Below, piece after piece: positions 34,540-44,359 of a stretch of DNA of 64,000 nucleotides. The notes below the pieces were generated by a model. It was not told where the DNA came from. It was given only the letters and a program-made list of their open reading frames with translations, and made no database searches. Source of the stretch: Antarcticimicrobium luteum (lineage in GTDB: Bacteria; Pseudomonadota; Alphaproteobacteria; Rhodobacterales; Rhodobacteraceae); NCBI RefSeq assembly GCF_004358185.1, contig NZ_SMUV01000073.1:239454-303453 (forward strand), given 5' to 3'. Made by a program: the position numbers and the translations under genes. Every line of letters begins with the position of its first letter. Position 1 is the stretch's first letter.

Positions 34540-35502
34540 ATGACTCAGTACCTGGAATTCGAAAAACCCCTGGCCGAGATCGAAGGCAAGGCGGAGGAGC
34601 TGCGCGCGCTGGGCCGCGCCAACGAGGAGATGGACGTCGCCGACGAGGCCGCTGCCCTTGACGTCAAGGCCGAGGCGCTGCTGCGCGATCTCTACAAGAA
34701 CCTGACCGCCTGGCGCAAATGCCAGGTGGCGCGCCACCCCGAGCGGCCGCATTGCCGCGACTATATCGAGGCACTGTTCACCGAGTTCACGCCGCTGGCC
34801 GGCGACCGCAACTTTGCCGACGATCACGCGGTGATGGGCGGTCTGGCGCGGCTGGACGACCGCCCGGTCATGGTGATCGGCCAGGAAAAGGGCAGCGACA
34901 CCAAATCGCGCATCCTGCACAATTTCGGCATGGCCCGCCCCGAGGGTTATCGCAAGGCGGTGCGGCTGATGGAGATGGCCGACAGGTTCGGCCTGCCGGT
35001 GATCACGCTGGTGGACACGCCCGGCGCCTTTCCCGGCAAGGGCGCCGAGGAGCGCGGACAGTCCGAAGCGATCGCCCGCTCGACCGAGAAATGCCTGCAG
35101 ATCGGCGTGCCGCTGATCTCGGTGATCATCGGCGAGGGCGGCTCGGGCGGCGCGGTGGCGCTGGCCACCGCCGACCGCGTGGCGATGCTGGAACATTCGG
35201 TCTATTCGGTGATCACGCCGGAGGGCTGCGCCTCGATCCTGTGGAAGGACGCAGAGAAGATGCGCGAGGCGGCCGAGGCGATGCGGCTGACCGCGCAGGA
35301 GCTGCGCAAGCTGGGCGTGGTCGACCGGCTGATCGACGAGCCGCTGGGCGGGGCGCACCGCGACCGCGACGCCAGCATCAAGGCCGTCGGCAAGGCGCTG
35401 AACGCGATGCTGGCCGAGATGGACGGCAAGACGCCGGCCGCCCTGATCAAGAACCGGCGCGAGAAATTCCTCGCCATGGGCTCCAAGGGTCTGGCGGCCT
35501 GA
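34540..35502 (+). CDS. accA: Acetyl-CoA carboxylase carboxyltransferase subunit alpha
   Basis: A 320-residue AccA starting [20 protein letters not shown]. Conserved core: [25 protein letters not shown] in pieces, [23 protein letters not shown], and [38 protein letters not shown], all diagnostic of the carboxyltransferase. It supplies malonyl-CoA for fatty acid synthesis with AccD, encoded elsewhere. Confidence 0.97.
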   Translation: MTQYLEFEKPLAEIEGKAEELRALGRANEEMDVADEAAALDVKAEALLRDLYKNLTAWRKCQVARHPERPHCRDYIEALFTEFTPLAGDRNFADDHAVMGGLARLDDRPVMVIGQEKGSDTKSRILHNFGMARPEGYRKAVRLMEMADRFGLPVITLVDTPGAFPGKGAEERGQSEAIARSTEKCLQIGVPLISVIIGEGGSGGAVALATADRVAMLEHSVYSVITPEGCASILWKDAEKMREAAEAMRLTAQELRKLGVVDRLIDEPLGGAHRDRDASIKAVGKALNAMLAEMDGKTPAALIKNRREKFLAMGSKGLAA

Positions 35503-35559
35503 GGCCGCAGTCCGAGGGACGGGGGGTGACAGCGCCCCCTACCCTCCTCCTCCTTCTCC

Positions 35560-36792
35560 CTACCCGCCCAGATGCCGCAGCAGCGCCCGCGACGGTGCCC
35601 CGGTGACCGGCAGCCCCCTGGCGCGCTGGTAGGCGGTGATCGCCGTGCGGGTGTTGTCGCCGATCACCCCGTCGGCCCCCTGGGTGTCATAGCCGGCCCG
35701 TGTCAGCCGCTGCTGCAGCGCCTTGCGGTCGGCCAGCGTCAGGCCGGTGGCGTCCGGCCCGAAGCGGCCGTAGAGCGGCGGGCCGCCGGCGATGCGGTCG
35801 GAGAGATGGCCGATGCCGATGCCGTATTTCTCGGCGTTGTTGTAGCGCAGGATCACCGAGAAATTGCGGAACACCAGGAACGCCGGGGCACCGGCGCCGG
35901 CCGGGGCCAGCACCGAGGCGGGCCCGTGGTCGGGCAACGCGCCGCCGGATGCCGCGCGCAGGCCCAGCGCCGCCCACTGGCCGGCGCCGCGGCTGGTGCC
36001 GCGCCCGGTGAGCCCCATGTCGAACCCCTGCGGCAGCGCCACCTCCAGCCCCCAGGGCTGGCCCCTGCGCCAGCCCGAGCGCGACAGGTAGGCCGCCGCC
36101 GAGGCCAGCGCGTCGGTCGGATCGTCCGACCAGATGTCGCGCCGCCCGTCGCCGGTGAAATCCACCGCATAGGCCTGATAGGAGGTCGGGATGAACTGGG
36201 TATGGCCCATGGCGCCGGCCCAGCTGCCGACCATCCGGTCGGCGGTCGTGTCGCCGTTCTGCAGGATGCGCAGCGCCGCGATGAGCTGTTTTTCGTAGAA
36301 CGCGCCACGGCGGCCGTCATAGGCGAGCGTGGCCAGCGCCGAGATCACCGGCACGTCGCCGCGCCGGGCGCCATACCGGCTTTCCAGCCCCCAGATGGCG
36401 CAGACGACGGGTGCCTCGACGCCATAGTGCGCCTCGATCCGGGCCAGCAGCGCGCCGTGACGACGCAGCATCGCGCGCCCTGTCGCCACCCGCTCGTCCG
36501 AGGCGGCGATGGCCAGATAATCCTCGAGGCTGCGGGTGAATTCGGTCTGGTTGCGGTCACGTTCGATCACACCGGGCAGATAGCCGGCGCCGCGAAAGGC
36601 GCGCGCGGCGACCTGCGGGTCGATGCCCTGCGCGGCGGCGCGGGCGCGGAAGCCCGCAACCCAGCTATCGAAGGCGGGGTTGGGCACCGCGCGCATGCGG
36701 CTGGGGGCGGAGGACTGCGGCATGCCCCCGGTGCAGGCCGTCAGAAATGTTGCCGCCAGTCCCAGACCCGCCGTGCGCCGTGTGATGACCAT
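35560..36792 (-). CDS. Lytic murein transglycosylase lipoprotein (MltB type) with peptidoglycan-binding domain
   Basis: A 410-residue lipoprotein: signal peptide with lipobox LTAC (Cys20). The SLT_2/MltB catalytic domain spans about 40-330, with the catalytic Glu in CAIWGLESRYGA and the GAMGHTQFIPTSYQAYAVD segment. A C-terminal PG_binding_1 repeat (about 345-405, LQQRLTRAGYDTQGADGVIG) follows. It cleaves glycan strands with anhydro-muramyl products at the inner face of the outer membrane. Confidence 0.93.
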   Translation of the reverse strand: MVITRRTAGLGLAATFLTACTGGMPQSSAPSRMRAVPNPAFDSWVAGFRARAAAQGIDPQVAARAFRGAGYLPGVIERDRNQTEFTRSLEDYLAIAASDERVATGRAMLRRHGALLARIEAHYGVEAPVVCAIWGLESRYGARRGDVPVISALATLAYDGRRGAFYEKQLIAALRILQNGDTTADRMVGSWAGAMGHTQFIPTSYQAYAVDFTGDGRRDIWSDDPTDALASAAAYLSRSGWRRGQPWGLEVALPQGFDMGLTGRGTSRGAGQWAALGLRAASGGALPDHGPASVLAPAGAGAPAFLVFRNFSVILRYNNAEKYGIGIGHLSDRIAGGPPLYGRFGPDATGLTLADRKALQQRLTRAGYDTQGADGVIGDNTRTAITAYQRARGLPVTGAPSRALLRHLGG

Positions 36793-36982
36793 TTATCCCG
36801 TCTCCTCGTAACCGTTCGGACAGAGGCTAGCGCGAAAGACCGACCTGCCCAACCGGGCATTGCCTGTTCGCCTTCTTCTCTGCCCAAATACTCAGGATCT
36901 TGCCGATGGAGGCGAGGTGGGCAGGTGGAGCGGCGGTGCGTCGATTGCGCGGCTTGCGCTTTGGGGCAGACGCAGGCCGACG

Positions 36983-37636
36983 CTACCGCGTCAGCAGCTT
37001 CAGCCCCTGGGTCACGTCCGAGCGCACGGCCAGGCGCAGCCCCGGCTCGTCGCCGGCCTTGAGCGCGGCGATGATCAGCCGGTGATACTGCGGCGCCTCG
37101 GTACGGCGCAGCCGGCCATAGAGCGCGCGCATGGTCGGCCCGAGCTGGAGCCAGACGGTTTCGGCCATGGCCAGCATCGCCGGGGCCTGGGCGCGCAGAT
37201 AGAGGGTTCGGTGGAACTCCAGATTGGAGCGGATATAGCCCACCGCATCGCGTTTCTGCACCCGCTCGGCGATCACGCTGTTGATGCTGTGCAGCCGCTC
37301 GATCAGCGCGATATGGGCCCGCGGCAGCGCCCGGCTGGCCAGTTCGACCTCGAGCAGGGCGCGCAGGGCGGCCAGCTCCTCGATCCGCTCCTGGCTGAGA
37401 TCGGGGGTCGAGACCCGGCCCGAACTGGACAGTTGCAGCGCCCCCTCGGCCACCAGCCGGCGCACCGCCTCGCGCGCGGGGGTCATCGAGACGCCGAACT
37501 CGCGGCCGATGCCGCGCAGGGTCATCGCCTCGCCCGGGCCGGTCTCGCCATGCATGATGCGCGAGCGCAGGGTGCGATAGACTCGGTCATGGGCGGCGGT
37601 GGCCTGATCGGCGGCGGGGCGGTTGGGGATCATCAT
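36983..37636 (-). CDS. GntR family regulator, FCD subfamily
   Basis: A 217-residue regulator: N-terminal winged helix (VYRTLRSRIMHGETGPGEAM, FGVSMTPAREAVRRLVAEGA) and a C-terminal all-helical FCD ligand domain with metal/acid-binding residues (NLEFHRTLYLRAQ). The palindrome TGTGATCACA just upstream is likely its own operator. FCD regulators usually sense organic or sugar acids; the target genes here are not evident. Two adjacent ATGs (37636, 37633) are possible starts. Confidence 0.9.
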   Translation of the reverse strand: MMIPNRPAADQATAAHDRVYRTLRSRIMHGETGPGEAMTLRGIGREFGVSMTPAREAVRRLVAEGALQLSSSGRVSTPDLSQERIEELAALRALLEVELASRALPRAHIALIERLHSINSVIAERVQKRDAVGYIRSNLEFHRTLYLRAQAPAMLAMAETVWLQLGPTMRALYGRLRRTEAPQYHRLIIAALKAGDEPGLRLAVRSDVTQGLKLLTR

Positions 37637-37643
37637 GCGCCCA

Positions 37644-37653
37644 TGTGATCACA
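37644..37653. promoter_or_regulatory. Palindrome TGTGATCACA upstream of gntR-type gene
   Basis: A perfect 10-bp palindrome 8 bp upstream of the regulator's start codon, in the right place for autorepression. FCD-type GntR operators are commonly of this size and symmetry. Confidence 0.5.
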
Positions 37654-37712
37654 AATGGCCGGCCGGTCAAGCGGTCCGTTCCGCCGATCCATTCCGCCGG
37701 GCCGGGCTCGGG

Positions 37713-38399
37713 TCAGGCGGGAAAGCGGAACCGGTGCAGCGCGGCGCCATGTGTGTGCAGCCAGCTGCGCGGGGCGTCATAGGGGCCGTGCACCCGTTCG
37801 ACCGCGGCCCAGAAGGCGGCGGAATGGTTCATCTGCTCCAAATGGGCGATCTCATGCGCGGCGACATAGCGCAGCACCTCGGGCGGCGCCATCACCAGCC
37901 GCCAGGAGAACATCAGCGCCCCCCGGGAAGAGCAGGAACCCCAGCGCGAGCGGGTGTCGCGCAGGGTGATCCGGGCATAGTCGCGCCCCAGCGCCCGGGC
38001 ATACTCGTCGGCGGCGCCGGCCAGACGGTCGCGCGCCAGTTCGCGCAGCCAGGAGTGCAGCCGTCGTGCCGCCTGCCGCTCGGGCACCGCGACCTCGTCC
38101 GCCGTCAGGCGCACCCCCCGCCCGGTTCCGGCGACGACGCGCCGCGCCACCCCCTCGACCGGCAGCAGCGCGCCCGGGGCCACCGCGACATCGGCGGGGC
38201 GCGCCTGAAGATGGCCGCGAATCCAGTCCTCCTTGATCCGCGCGAAGGACAGCGCCTCGTCCTCGGGCACGCCGCGCGGCAGCGTCAGGGTGACCCGCCC
38301 GTCGAGTTGCGAGATGCGCAGGCTGATCCGCCGCGCCCGGGCCGAACGGCGCAGGGTCAGCGGCACCGCGGGCGGTCCGGGCAGGAAATGGTCGGCCAT
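37713..38399 (-). CDS. YgjP-like metallopeptidase domain protein (M48-related)
   Basis: A 228-residue zinc-peptidase-like protein. The zinc motif HEIAHLEQMNHSAAFW (about 180-195) gives H-E-x-x-H plus a downstream His. It is preceded by SRWGSCSSRGALMFSWRLVMAP, the conserved substrate-strand region of the YgjP/DUF45 family. The biological substrate is unknown. It is divergent from the FYDLN-acid gene. Confidence 0.88.
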   Translation of the reverse strand: MADHFLPGPPAVPLTLRRSARARRISLRISQLDGRVTLTLPRGVPEDEALSFARIKEDWIRGHLQARPADVAVAPGALLPVEGVARRVVAGTGRGVRLTADEVAVPERQAARRLHSWLRELARDRLAGAADEYARALGRDYARITLRDTRSRWGSCSSRGALMFSWRLVMAPPEVLRYVAAHEIAHLEQMNHSAAFWAAVERVHGPYDAPRSWLHTHGAALHRFRFPA

Positions 38400-38501
38400 G
38401 GGCGCTCTGGTCCGTTCTCAAAGGCTTTGACAGTACCCACCTCATATGGCACGTGCACGGAATCGTCGACACGACTCAGCAGATTATCGAGGGGATTACA
38501 C

Positions 38502-38831
38502 ATGCCCAAGGCAGAATGGGGCGTAAAACGTGTTTGCCCGACCACAGGCAAACGGTTTTACGATCTGAACAAAGACCCGATCGTCAGCCCCTATACGGGC
38601 GAGATCGTTCAACTGGATACCGGCAAGAGCCGGATGATTGCCGCCGACGCCGAGGACGCGGTCACCGCAAAGGCAAAAACCAAGGCCAAGGACGAGGATG
38701 ACGCAGTCCTGGACGACGACGACAGCATCGATGTCGACCTCGGCGACGACGTCCTGGAAGACGACGATGACGAGGACAACGTCTCGCTGGACGATATCGC
38801 CGACGTCGCTTCGGACGACGACGACTCCTGA
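38502..38831 (+). CDS. TIGR02300 (FYDLN acid) family protein
   Basis: A 109-residue protein. The conserved N-terminus (MPKAEWGVKRVCPTTGKRFY, then DLNKDPIVSPYTGE) contains a treble-clef-like Cys site and the FYDLN motif. The C-terminal half is very rich in Asp/Glu (DDDDSIDVDLGDD etc.), giving a strongly acidic tail. The family is typical of alphaproteobacteria and has no established function. A 10-bp hairpin follows the stop, and tRNA-Ala lies downstream. Confidence 0.93.
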   Translation: MPKAEWGVKRVCPTTGKRFYDLNKDPIVSPYTGEIVQLDTGKSRMIAADAEDAVTAKAKTKAKDEDDAVLDDDDSIDVDLGDDVLEDDDDEDNVSLDDIADVASDDDDS

Positions 38832-38839
38832 CCACGCCC

Positions 38840-38863
38840 AGGCGGGCAATCCGTTGCCCGCCT
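38840..38863 (+). terminator. Hairpin after the FYDLN-acid gene
   Basis: A perfect 10-bp stem (AGGCGGGCAA / TTGCCCGCCT, loop TCCG) 8 bp after the stop codon. The following sequence lacks a T-run, so termination may be factor-assisted. Confidence 0.5.
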
Positions 38864-38965
38864 GCCGCAAAACACGGCGAAAATTCCTGCACGGGCGGTG
38901 ATTTTTTCGCTTGATCATCGCAGCGGCGTTCCGTAAACGACGCGCACACCGCCGGTGACGGCGAC

Positions 38966-39041
<76 letters not shown>

Positions 39042-39721
39042 AACTCTCCTGAAATACATCATGTTTCTATGATCGCTTCTTGGCATCGCCACGCGCTGGT
39101 CGCCAATTGGTTGCCAACTTCCAGCCATCCGCAGCGACGCTGATCGGGTCACGGCCAGCCGAAAAGCCACTGCGTGTGGAATGAGCCCCGCAAAGGACTG
39201 TCACCGCGGCCAACCGTTCGGCGAGGCTTTCGATTCGTTTGGATGGGCGCACCCAAATTGGGATCGAATTCAAAAAGCGGGCTTCTTGCCGTCCATGTTC
39301 GAGGTGGTGACCGATATCGCGGAACATATGATCGAGCAGGACGTGCCGCTCCAGATCGACGTCGCACAACATCCACGCAGGAGGCGTCTGCGTGCCCGTC
39401 ATGGTGCCCCCCGCCCCCTCGAAATCGAGAAGCGCAAAGGACAAAGCGCGGTGCAACAAGAAGGTTTCAACAACATCGGCAGAGAGCGGAGTTTCGCTGC
39501 GGTGTCTCCGAATGTCGGCTTTCGTTGCTTGTGGACTGAACGTCTGTTTCGTGAAGCCCCAGCTTCCGTAACCCTTTCGAAACCGATACCCGAAACAGAG
39601 AAGCGGCTGACTGACCAAAACACCAAGGAACGCCTTTGTCCGAAAGAACGTAAACAGTTATTTTTAACCGCCACTCGCAGTCCGGTATTCGGCGATTTTT
39701 CGAGGGCCTCCCTTCTCATTT
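39042..39721. other. Gap of about 680 bp 3' of tRNA-Ala, probably non-coding
   Basis: No recognisable gene. A 183-codon open frame on the minus strand (39618-39067) has no family motif, unusual composition (many Trp, His, Cys) and no ribosome site; it may be decayed coding DNA. I found no second copy of the tRNA 3' end in this window that would define an attachment site. Confidence 0.5.
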
Positions 39722-40516
39722 TCAGTCGTGGACCAGCCGGATTCCGAGGAAGTCCGGCGGCAGGCCAACAGAGCAGCCGCCGACACTCGCATCCCGCACG
39801 AAATCTATGATGAGCGCCTGGTGTTGGCCACCCACGACACGCGCACCGCAATAGGCCGCACCGGTTCGGACGCGTCCATCGGCGTCCAACTGTCCGTTCT
39901 GCATGCAACTGTCGGTCCACTCCCAGATCCGGTCGGATATCCCGGCGAGTCCGAACCGGTTGCGTGCCGCAGTTTGGCTGTCCGTCGCCGACAGGTCCGC
40001 GCGGCCGCGATAGAAAATGCCCTGCTCGTACTGTTCCAGCATGCGCTGGCCGGGATCTCGACCGTCCGCCTCGGGCGCGGGATCGCCGAAGGCCGTATCG
40101 GCGGCACGCTGCCATTCGCGATCGGTGGGCAGGCGCCACGCCTTTCCGGTCTTGTCCGACAACCAGGCGGCATAATCCTGAGCGTCGTACCAGCTCAGAT
40201 TGGTTTGCGGCGCGGCGCTCTGACCCATCGCTTTGGTCTCAGTGCAAGCCTTGTGCTGAACACACTCCGCATAGTCCTGCTGTGAGACCTGATCGGCCAT
40301 GATGTGGAAGGCGGGCACCCTCACGCGCTGACCCGTCGGCGTCGCGGTCTTGCCGTTCTGGTCGAAACTGCCCATCGGTCGCCATAGGATTTCACCGGCA
40401 GGCACGGGCACCGTGGCGGTATTCGGGTCACCCGCGGAGGGCGACGGCGCGACATCGATCAGGCCGGCCGCCACCGACGCAGCCATTGCGGCAAAGAGAA
40501 AGACTGGGGTCTTCAT
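39722..40516 (-). CDS. nirV: NirV, formylglycine-generating-enzyme-like protein
   Basis: A 264-residue exported protein: signal peptide (MKTPVFLFAAMAASVAAGLI) and an FGE-sulfatase/SUMF1-like domain. Visible motifs are WRPMGSFDQNG, SWYDAQDYAAWLSDKTGKAWRLPTDREW in pieces, and the C-terminal FLGIRLVHD. NirV genes sit directly after nirK in Rhodobacter-type denitrifiers, and their exact role is unresolved. I start at MKTPV (site AAGGAT). A terminator-like hairpin separates it from nirK. Confidence 0.87.
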   Translation of the reverse strand: MKTPVFLFAAMAASVAAGLIDVAPSPSAGDPNTATVPVPAGEILWRPMGSFDQNGKTATPTGQRVRVPAFHIMADQVSQQDYAECVQHKACTETKAMGQSAAPQTNLSWYDAQDYAAWLSDKTGKAWRLPTDREWQRAADTAFGDPAPEADGRDPGQRMLEQYEQGIFYRGRADLSATDSQTAARNRFGLAGISDRIWEWTDSCMQNGQLDADGRVRTGAAYCGARVVGGQHQALIIDFVRDASVGGCSVGLPPDFLGIRLVHD

Positions 40517-40533
40517 GACGGGATCCTTCATTG

Positions 40534-40563
40534 AAAAGGGGCGGCCACGCCGGTGGCCGCCCC
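40534..40563 (-). terminator. Hairpin with T-run between nirK and nirV
   Basis: A perfect 11-bp stem (GGGGCGGCCAC / GTGGCCGCCCC, loop of 4) followed on the minus strand by TTTTC, between the nirK stop and nirV start. It should terminate most nirK transcripts and let a fraction through to nirV. Confidence 0.7.
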
Positions 40564-40592
40564 AGTTGCCTCGTAAGTGGTGTCGGCCAGTC

Positions 40593-41711
40593 TCAGGTTG
40601 CGATCACGGTCGGGGCCACGAGCTGTTCCATCAGGTCGTTGTTCCACTCGCCCTCGACCTTGACGTGGGCCGTCGCGCCGAGGTTCACGGCCTCGATCAG
40701 GTTGTGGTTCACATAGGCGTAGACGCCGGGCTGCAGGAACTCGTAGAGCGCCGCCCCCGCCGAACCGCCGCGAATGAACCAAGTTTCCAGATCGCGCAGC
40801 GGAGCGTTGTTGAACTTGCCCTCTTCCCAGACCAGATCGCCGTGGCCGCCGATCAGGTGAGGACGCGAGTCGCGGTTGGCCTGGCTGTGGATGAAGAGAA
40901 CCTTCTCACCCACCTTGGCCGTCAGCGCCTTCTCACCGGTCAGTGCACCGACCGCGCCGTTGAAGACGACATGCGTCGGGATTAGGCCGTTCATCAGGGC
41001 TTCGGTCTCGGGATAGCTTTCCCCGAGATCGGCAAAGCGCTTGTAGGCGCCGTCCGCATCGCGCGGGATATAGAGGTCTTGTTCGCCGATGTAATAGACC
41101 TTGTCGTAAGAGACGGGATCCCCGATATGGTCGGTCAGGCCGTTGCGGGGCAGGACCATGATTGCACCGTTCATACCGGACACCACGTGCCATGGGATCA
41201 TGGGACCACCAGGTGCGCAGTGATAGACAAAGGTGCCTGGCCGCGTGGCCTTCCAACGCAGCACGGTCATCTCGCCCGGGGCGACGTGGGTCAAGGCACC
41301 CCCGCCCAACGCGCCCGTGGAAGAGTGGAAATCGATATTGTGCGGCATCAGGTTATGCGCCGGATTGATCAGCGTCAGTTCGACATAATCACCTTCGTGC
41401 ACCACCATCAGTGGGCCGGGCATCGAACCATCAAAGGTCATCGCCTGCACATAGGCATTGTTGTCGACCTGCATCTCCTTCTCAACGATGGTCATGGTGA
41501 ACTCGACGATGCGCGGCTCGGCCGGCGCGATCTGTTCGTGCTCATGCACAAAGGGCGGGGCCACCAGTTCGCGCTTGACGCGCTTCAGGTCAGACAGGTC
41601 GACCGGTGCGGCCATGGGCTTTATCGGTTCCTCGGCGCGCGCGGCCCGTGCGAGGATCGGTGAGGCGGCAGCGCCTGCGACACCAAGAAGGGCGGCTCTT
41701 CGCGTAAGCAT
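40593..41711 (-). CDS. nirK: Copper-containing nitrite reductase
   Basis: A 372-residue periplasmic enzyme reducing nitrite to NO. The Tat-type signal begins [18 protein letters not shown]. Two cupredoxin domains: the type 1 copper loop reads [21 protein letters not shown] (Cys, His, Met ligands), and type 2 copper histidines are in [17 protein letters not shown], the same loop, and the later domain. A TTG-N8-CAA box lies 73 bp upstream of the start, so NnrR-type activation by NO is likely. Pseudoazurin, encoded nearby, is the probable donor. Confidence 0.97.
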   Translation of the reverse strand: MLTRRAALLGVAGAAASPILARAARAEEPIKPMAAPVDLSDLKRVKRELVAPPFVHEHEQIAPAEPRIVEFTMTIVEKEMQVDNNAYVQAMTFDGSMPGPLMVVHEGDYVELTLINPAHNLMPHNIDFHSSTGALGGGALTHVAPGEMTVLRWKATRPGTFVYHCAPGGPMIPWHVVSGMNGAIMVLPRNGLTDHIGDPVSYDKVYYIGEQDLYIPRDADGAYKRFADLGESYPETEALMNGLIPTHVVFNGAVGALTGEKALTAKVGEKVLFIHSQANRDSRPHLIGGHGDLVWEEGKFNNAPLRDLETWFIRGGSAGAALYEFLQPGVYAYVNHNLIEAVNLGATAHVKVEGEWNNDLMEQLVAPTVIAT

Positions 41712-41777
41712 TTCGGAACTCCTTTTCCTTTCTGAATGCTGTTGAGGGAAGATTATCGAAAGGCGCTTTGACGAACT

Positions 41778-41791
41778 TTGCTCTTCTGCAA
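41778..41791. promoter_or_regulatory. FNR/NnrR-type box upstream of nirK
   Basis: TTGCTCTTCTGCAA, fitting TTG-N8-CAA, centred about 73 bp upstream of the nirK ATG. Three other copies lie in front of the other denitrification units of this cluster. Confidence 0.7.
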
Positions 41792-41844
41792 ACTTCCGGG
41801 CGGTTTCCAGCGAGGCCGGGCCTTTATCGGGCCCAGCAGACCGG

Positions 41845-43044
41845 TCAGGCCCGCCGCGCAGCGCGGGACGGCTTGCGCGGCTGCACACGCGGGCGGGTCA
41901 GCCAGGGCATCAGATGGCGCAACGCGACGCCGAACCCAAGCGTCCAGAGCCCGGCGGCCAGGTGAATGCCGTCCAGGCCCGGGAAAACCTCGGACATCCC
42001 CGCAACGCGCATCAGGGCGGCGCCTGCAATCGCCAGGAATGCCAGGTTCAACGCCGGCCCCGAGATCAGATCCCGCCCCGTATGGCCAAGCGTGGCGCGC
42101 ACCATCACGGCCAGTGTCATCCCGCCGATCGCACCGATACCAAGAAGGTGTTGCGGTGCCGCCTGTCCGGCGAGCCCAAACGCCGCCAGCGACGCGGCCG
42201 CAAAGCCAACCGGGATGAAGGCATAAGCAACGTGCAACATGCAAAGCAGCGGCGCGCCGAGGGTCAGCACTCCGAGCCAGCGCAGCATACGCACCAGATG
42301 CAGCCCGGCGGCCAGCGCCAGAATGCCGCCCGTGACGTCCGAGCCGGGCAGTACCGTCCACAGGATCAACGCCCCTGCGCCCGCGACCAGCGCGACCGCG
42401 TCAAACGTCCCAAACGGCACTGGGCGGGCCGGCGACCCGCTTTGGACCAGCCAGTTGCGCGTGAAGCTGGGCACGATCCGCCCGCCGATCAGGGTGATCA
42501 GAAAAACGAGTGTCGCGATTCCGGCACGTTCGGCATATGGAGCCGTGCCCGATTGCATCGCCTCGACATGGTACAGCACGTTCGCAGCGGTCAGCACCGT
42601 GACCGGAACAAGAACCTTCAGGTTGCGCGAGCTGCGGCCGGCCAGGATCTCGCGCGCGATCATCGCCGCGACAGCCACGAGAAAGGCCACATCCAAACCC
42701 ATCACGACCATCGCTGGCAGGCCCAGCAGCCCGGCACAGGCCACCCGCCCCAGCAGCCAAAGCGCCAGCAGCAACATCAGGGGCCATCCGCGGGTCGGCA
42801 TCCGGCCAGTCCAGTTCGGCACGGCGGTGAACAGGAACCCCGCGACCACGGCCGCGCCATAGCCGAAGATCATCTCGTGGACGTGCCAAGCGACCGGCAG
42901 GAACGGCCCCTCCAGCAACAGTGTCCCGCGCCAGATCAGCAGCCAGACCGGTACCACGCCAAACGCGAAGGCGGTCGCAAACAAAAAGAACGGCCGGAAG
43001 CCGTAGGAAAACAGCGCCGGGCCATCATAGTCGGAACGGGTCAT
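41845..43044 (-). CDS. nnrS: NnrS family haem-copper membrane protein
   Basis: A 399-residue polytopic protein (about 12 TM). It starts [18 protein letters not shown] after about ten residues, then [20 protein letters not shown], and later [18 protein letters not shown], all NnrS hallmarks. NnrS proteins help bacteria tolerate NO during denitrification. The gene is between pseudoazurin and nirK on the same strand, and a hairpin precedes it. Confidence 0.93.
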   Translation of the reverse strand: MTRSDYDGPALFSYGFRPFFLFATAFAFGVVPVWLLIWRGTLLLEGPFLPVAWHVHEMIFGYGAAVVAGFLFTAVPNWTGRMPTRGWPLMLLLALWLLGRVACAGLLGLPAMVVMGLDVAFLVAVAAMIAREILAGRSSRNLKVLVPVTVLTAANVLYHVEAMQSGTAPYAERAGIATLVFLITLIGGRIVPSFTRNWLVQSGSPARPVPFGTFDAVALVAGAGALILWTVLPGSDVTGGILALAAGLHLVRMLRWLGVLTLGAPLLCMLHVAYAFIPVGFAAASLAAFGLAGQAAPQHLLGIGAIGGMTLAVMVRATLGHTGRDLISGPALNLAFLAIAGAALMRVAGMSEVFPGLDGIHLAAGLWTLGFGVALRHLMPWLTRPRVQPRKPSRAARRA

Positions 43045-43073
43045 GGCGATCTCCTAGGGTCGGAAATGATAAC

Positions 43074-43100
43074 GGGCGGCGCCACCCATTTGCGCCGCCC
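43074..43100 (-). terminator. Hairpin between pseudoazurin gene and nnrS
   Basis: 9-bp arms GGGCGGCGC / GCGCCGCCC with a 9-nt loop, 21 bp past the pseudoazurin stop. Minus-strand tail GTTATCATTTCC is weakly T-rich, so partial termination is likely. Confidence 0.45.
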
Positions 43101-43120
43101 GGCTGCTCGGCAAAGGCGAT

Positions 43121-43549
43121 TTACCTGACCTGTGCGAACAGGGCGTCGAACCGCTTGCCGGCCTGACCGCGCTGATTGACCCCCTTGGCCGCGTCCAGGT
43201 TCGAAGCCTCTCCGACCTGGATCAACGCGACCATGCCCATGGCGTAGTGCGGCGTGCATTTCACGCCATAGACGCCCTCGGCATCGACGGTCAGCTCGAA
43301 TTCCATGTTGAACTTCGACTTGAAGGCGTCGGTCCCGCCCGGAAGCATCCCGTCGATCGACTCCACGTTGTGCCCTTTGTCGGTGGGCACGAAGCGGATC
43401 GTATCGCCGGGCTGGGCCTGGACATAGGCAGGCTCGAACACCATCGCGCCCGCCTCGCCACGGTTCAGCATCTCGACCTCGAACACCTCCGCCGACGCGC
43501 CGGTCGTCAGCAGGGCCAAAGCGGTCGTGGCCATCACTTGTTTGAACAT
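43121..43549 (-). CDS. Pseudoazurin (type 1 copper electron carrier)
   Basis: A 142-residue periplasmic cupredoxin: signal peptide [20 protein letters not shown], mature [20 protein letters not shown]. Copper ligands are His in TDKGHNVES and Cys, His, Met in [15 protein letters not shown]. It probably hands electrons to NirK. It is divergent from the NnrR-type regulator, with a TTG-N8-CAA box between them. Confidence 0.95.
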   Translation of the reverse strand: MFKQVMATTALALLTTGASAEVFEVEMLNRGEAGAMVFEPAYVQAQPGDTIRFVPTDKGHNVESIDGMLPGGTDAFKSKFNMEFELTVDAEGVYGVKCTPHYAMGMVALIQVGEASNLDAAKGVNQRGQAGKRFDALFAQVR

Positions 43550-43621
43550 CGGATCGTCCTTTTCCTCTTAATCCGGTTGTCATCGATGGTCCTGATATGC
43601 GATGCCTGCCGCGCTCAAACG

Positions 43622-43635
43622 TTGCCCTTTCACAA
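43622..43635. promoter_or_regulatory. FNR/NnrR-type box between pseudoazurin and nnrR
   Basis: TTGCCCTTTCACAA (TTG-N8-CAA), centred 79 bp upstream of the pseudoazurin ATG and 22 bp upstream of the preferred nnrR start. It suits activation of pseudoazurin and possibly autocontrol of the regulator. Confidence 0.65.
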
Positions 43636-43650
43636 ACTCCGGACCGTTTC

Positions 43651-44346
43651 TTGCCCAAGCTCGATGAAAGCCTACTGACCGGGTTGCCCCCGTTCAGTCA
43701 GCTGGACCGCCAGCAGATCCGCGAGATCCTCGATCAGGCGACATCGCACCGCCACGAGGAAGGTAAGGCCGTGTTTCGCGAAGGCTTCGACGCCGGCCGC
43801 TTCTTTCTATTGCTGGACGGCCACATCCGTGTGGTGCGCTCGACCGAAACCGGCGAACAGGTGATCGTGCTGCACATCTCGCCGGGCCAGCTTTTTGGCA
43901 TCGCCCGCGCGCTTCAGCGCGACACCTACCCGGCTACGGCGATCGCCGCGGCCGAGTCCATCGCTCTCAGCTGGCCCACCTCGCTGTGGGACAGCTTCGT
44001 CGCGCGCTACCCGGGCTTTGCGACCGAAAGCTACAAGACGCTGGGGCGCCGGCTCGGCGAAATCCAGTCCAACCTGACCGCAATGGCCACCAAGGCCGTA
44101 GAAAAGCGCGTCGCGGCCGCCCTCCTGCGTATGGTGAACCAAAGCGGGCGCAAGACCGAGGATGGAATCGAGATTGGATTCCCGGTGACCCGCGAGAACA
44201 TTGCCGACATGACCGGCACCACCCTGCATACCGTCAGCCGCCTTCTGTCGGGCTGGCAGAAGGACGGAATCGTGAAATCCACGCGCAAGCACGTGGTGGT
44301 CACCGATCCGCACAGGTTGGTAGTTCTCAGCCAGACAACCGGCTGA
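43651..44346 (+). CDS. Crp/Fnr-type regulator of denitrification (NnrR-like)
   Basis: A protein of about 231 residues from a TTG start (LPKLDESLLTGLPPFSQLDR); an ATG at 43597 in frame would place the TTG-N8-CAA box inside the gene. N-terminal cyclic-nucleotide-binding-like roll (FREGFDAGRFFLLLDGHIRV) and a C-terminal Crp HTH (VTRENIADMTGTTLHTVSRL). No FNR cysteine cluster, so it is the NnrR/DNR kind, thought to sense NO through haem. Position among nir/nor genes supports this. Confidence 0.88.
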   Translation: MPKLDESLLTGLPPFSQLDRQQIREILDQATSHRHEEGKAVFREGFDAGRFFLLLDGHIRVVRSTETGEQVIVLHISPGQLFGIARALQRDTYPATAIAAAESIALSWPTSLWDSFVARYPGFATESYKTLGRRLGEIQSNLTAMATKAVEKRVAAALLRMVNQSGRKTEDGIEIGFPVTRENIADMTGTTLHTVSRLLSGWQKDGIVKSTRKHVVVTDPHRLVVLSQTTG

Positions 44347-44359
44347 CCGCGTCCATCGC

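Noticed and set aside
24622..38450. Shared 14-mer CATATGAGGTGGGT at 24622 and inverted at 38437
   Set aside because: A few 14-bp matches are expected by chance in 64 kb, and the flanks do not match.
39067..39810. Opposing open frames of 183 and 209 codons after tRNA-Ala
   Set aside because: They overlap each other, show no motif, have odd composition and no ribosome site. The longer one also runs into nirV on the other strand.
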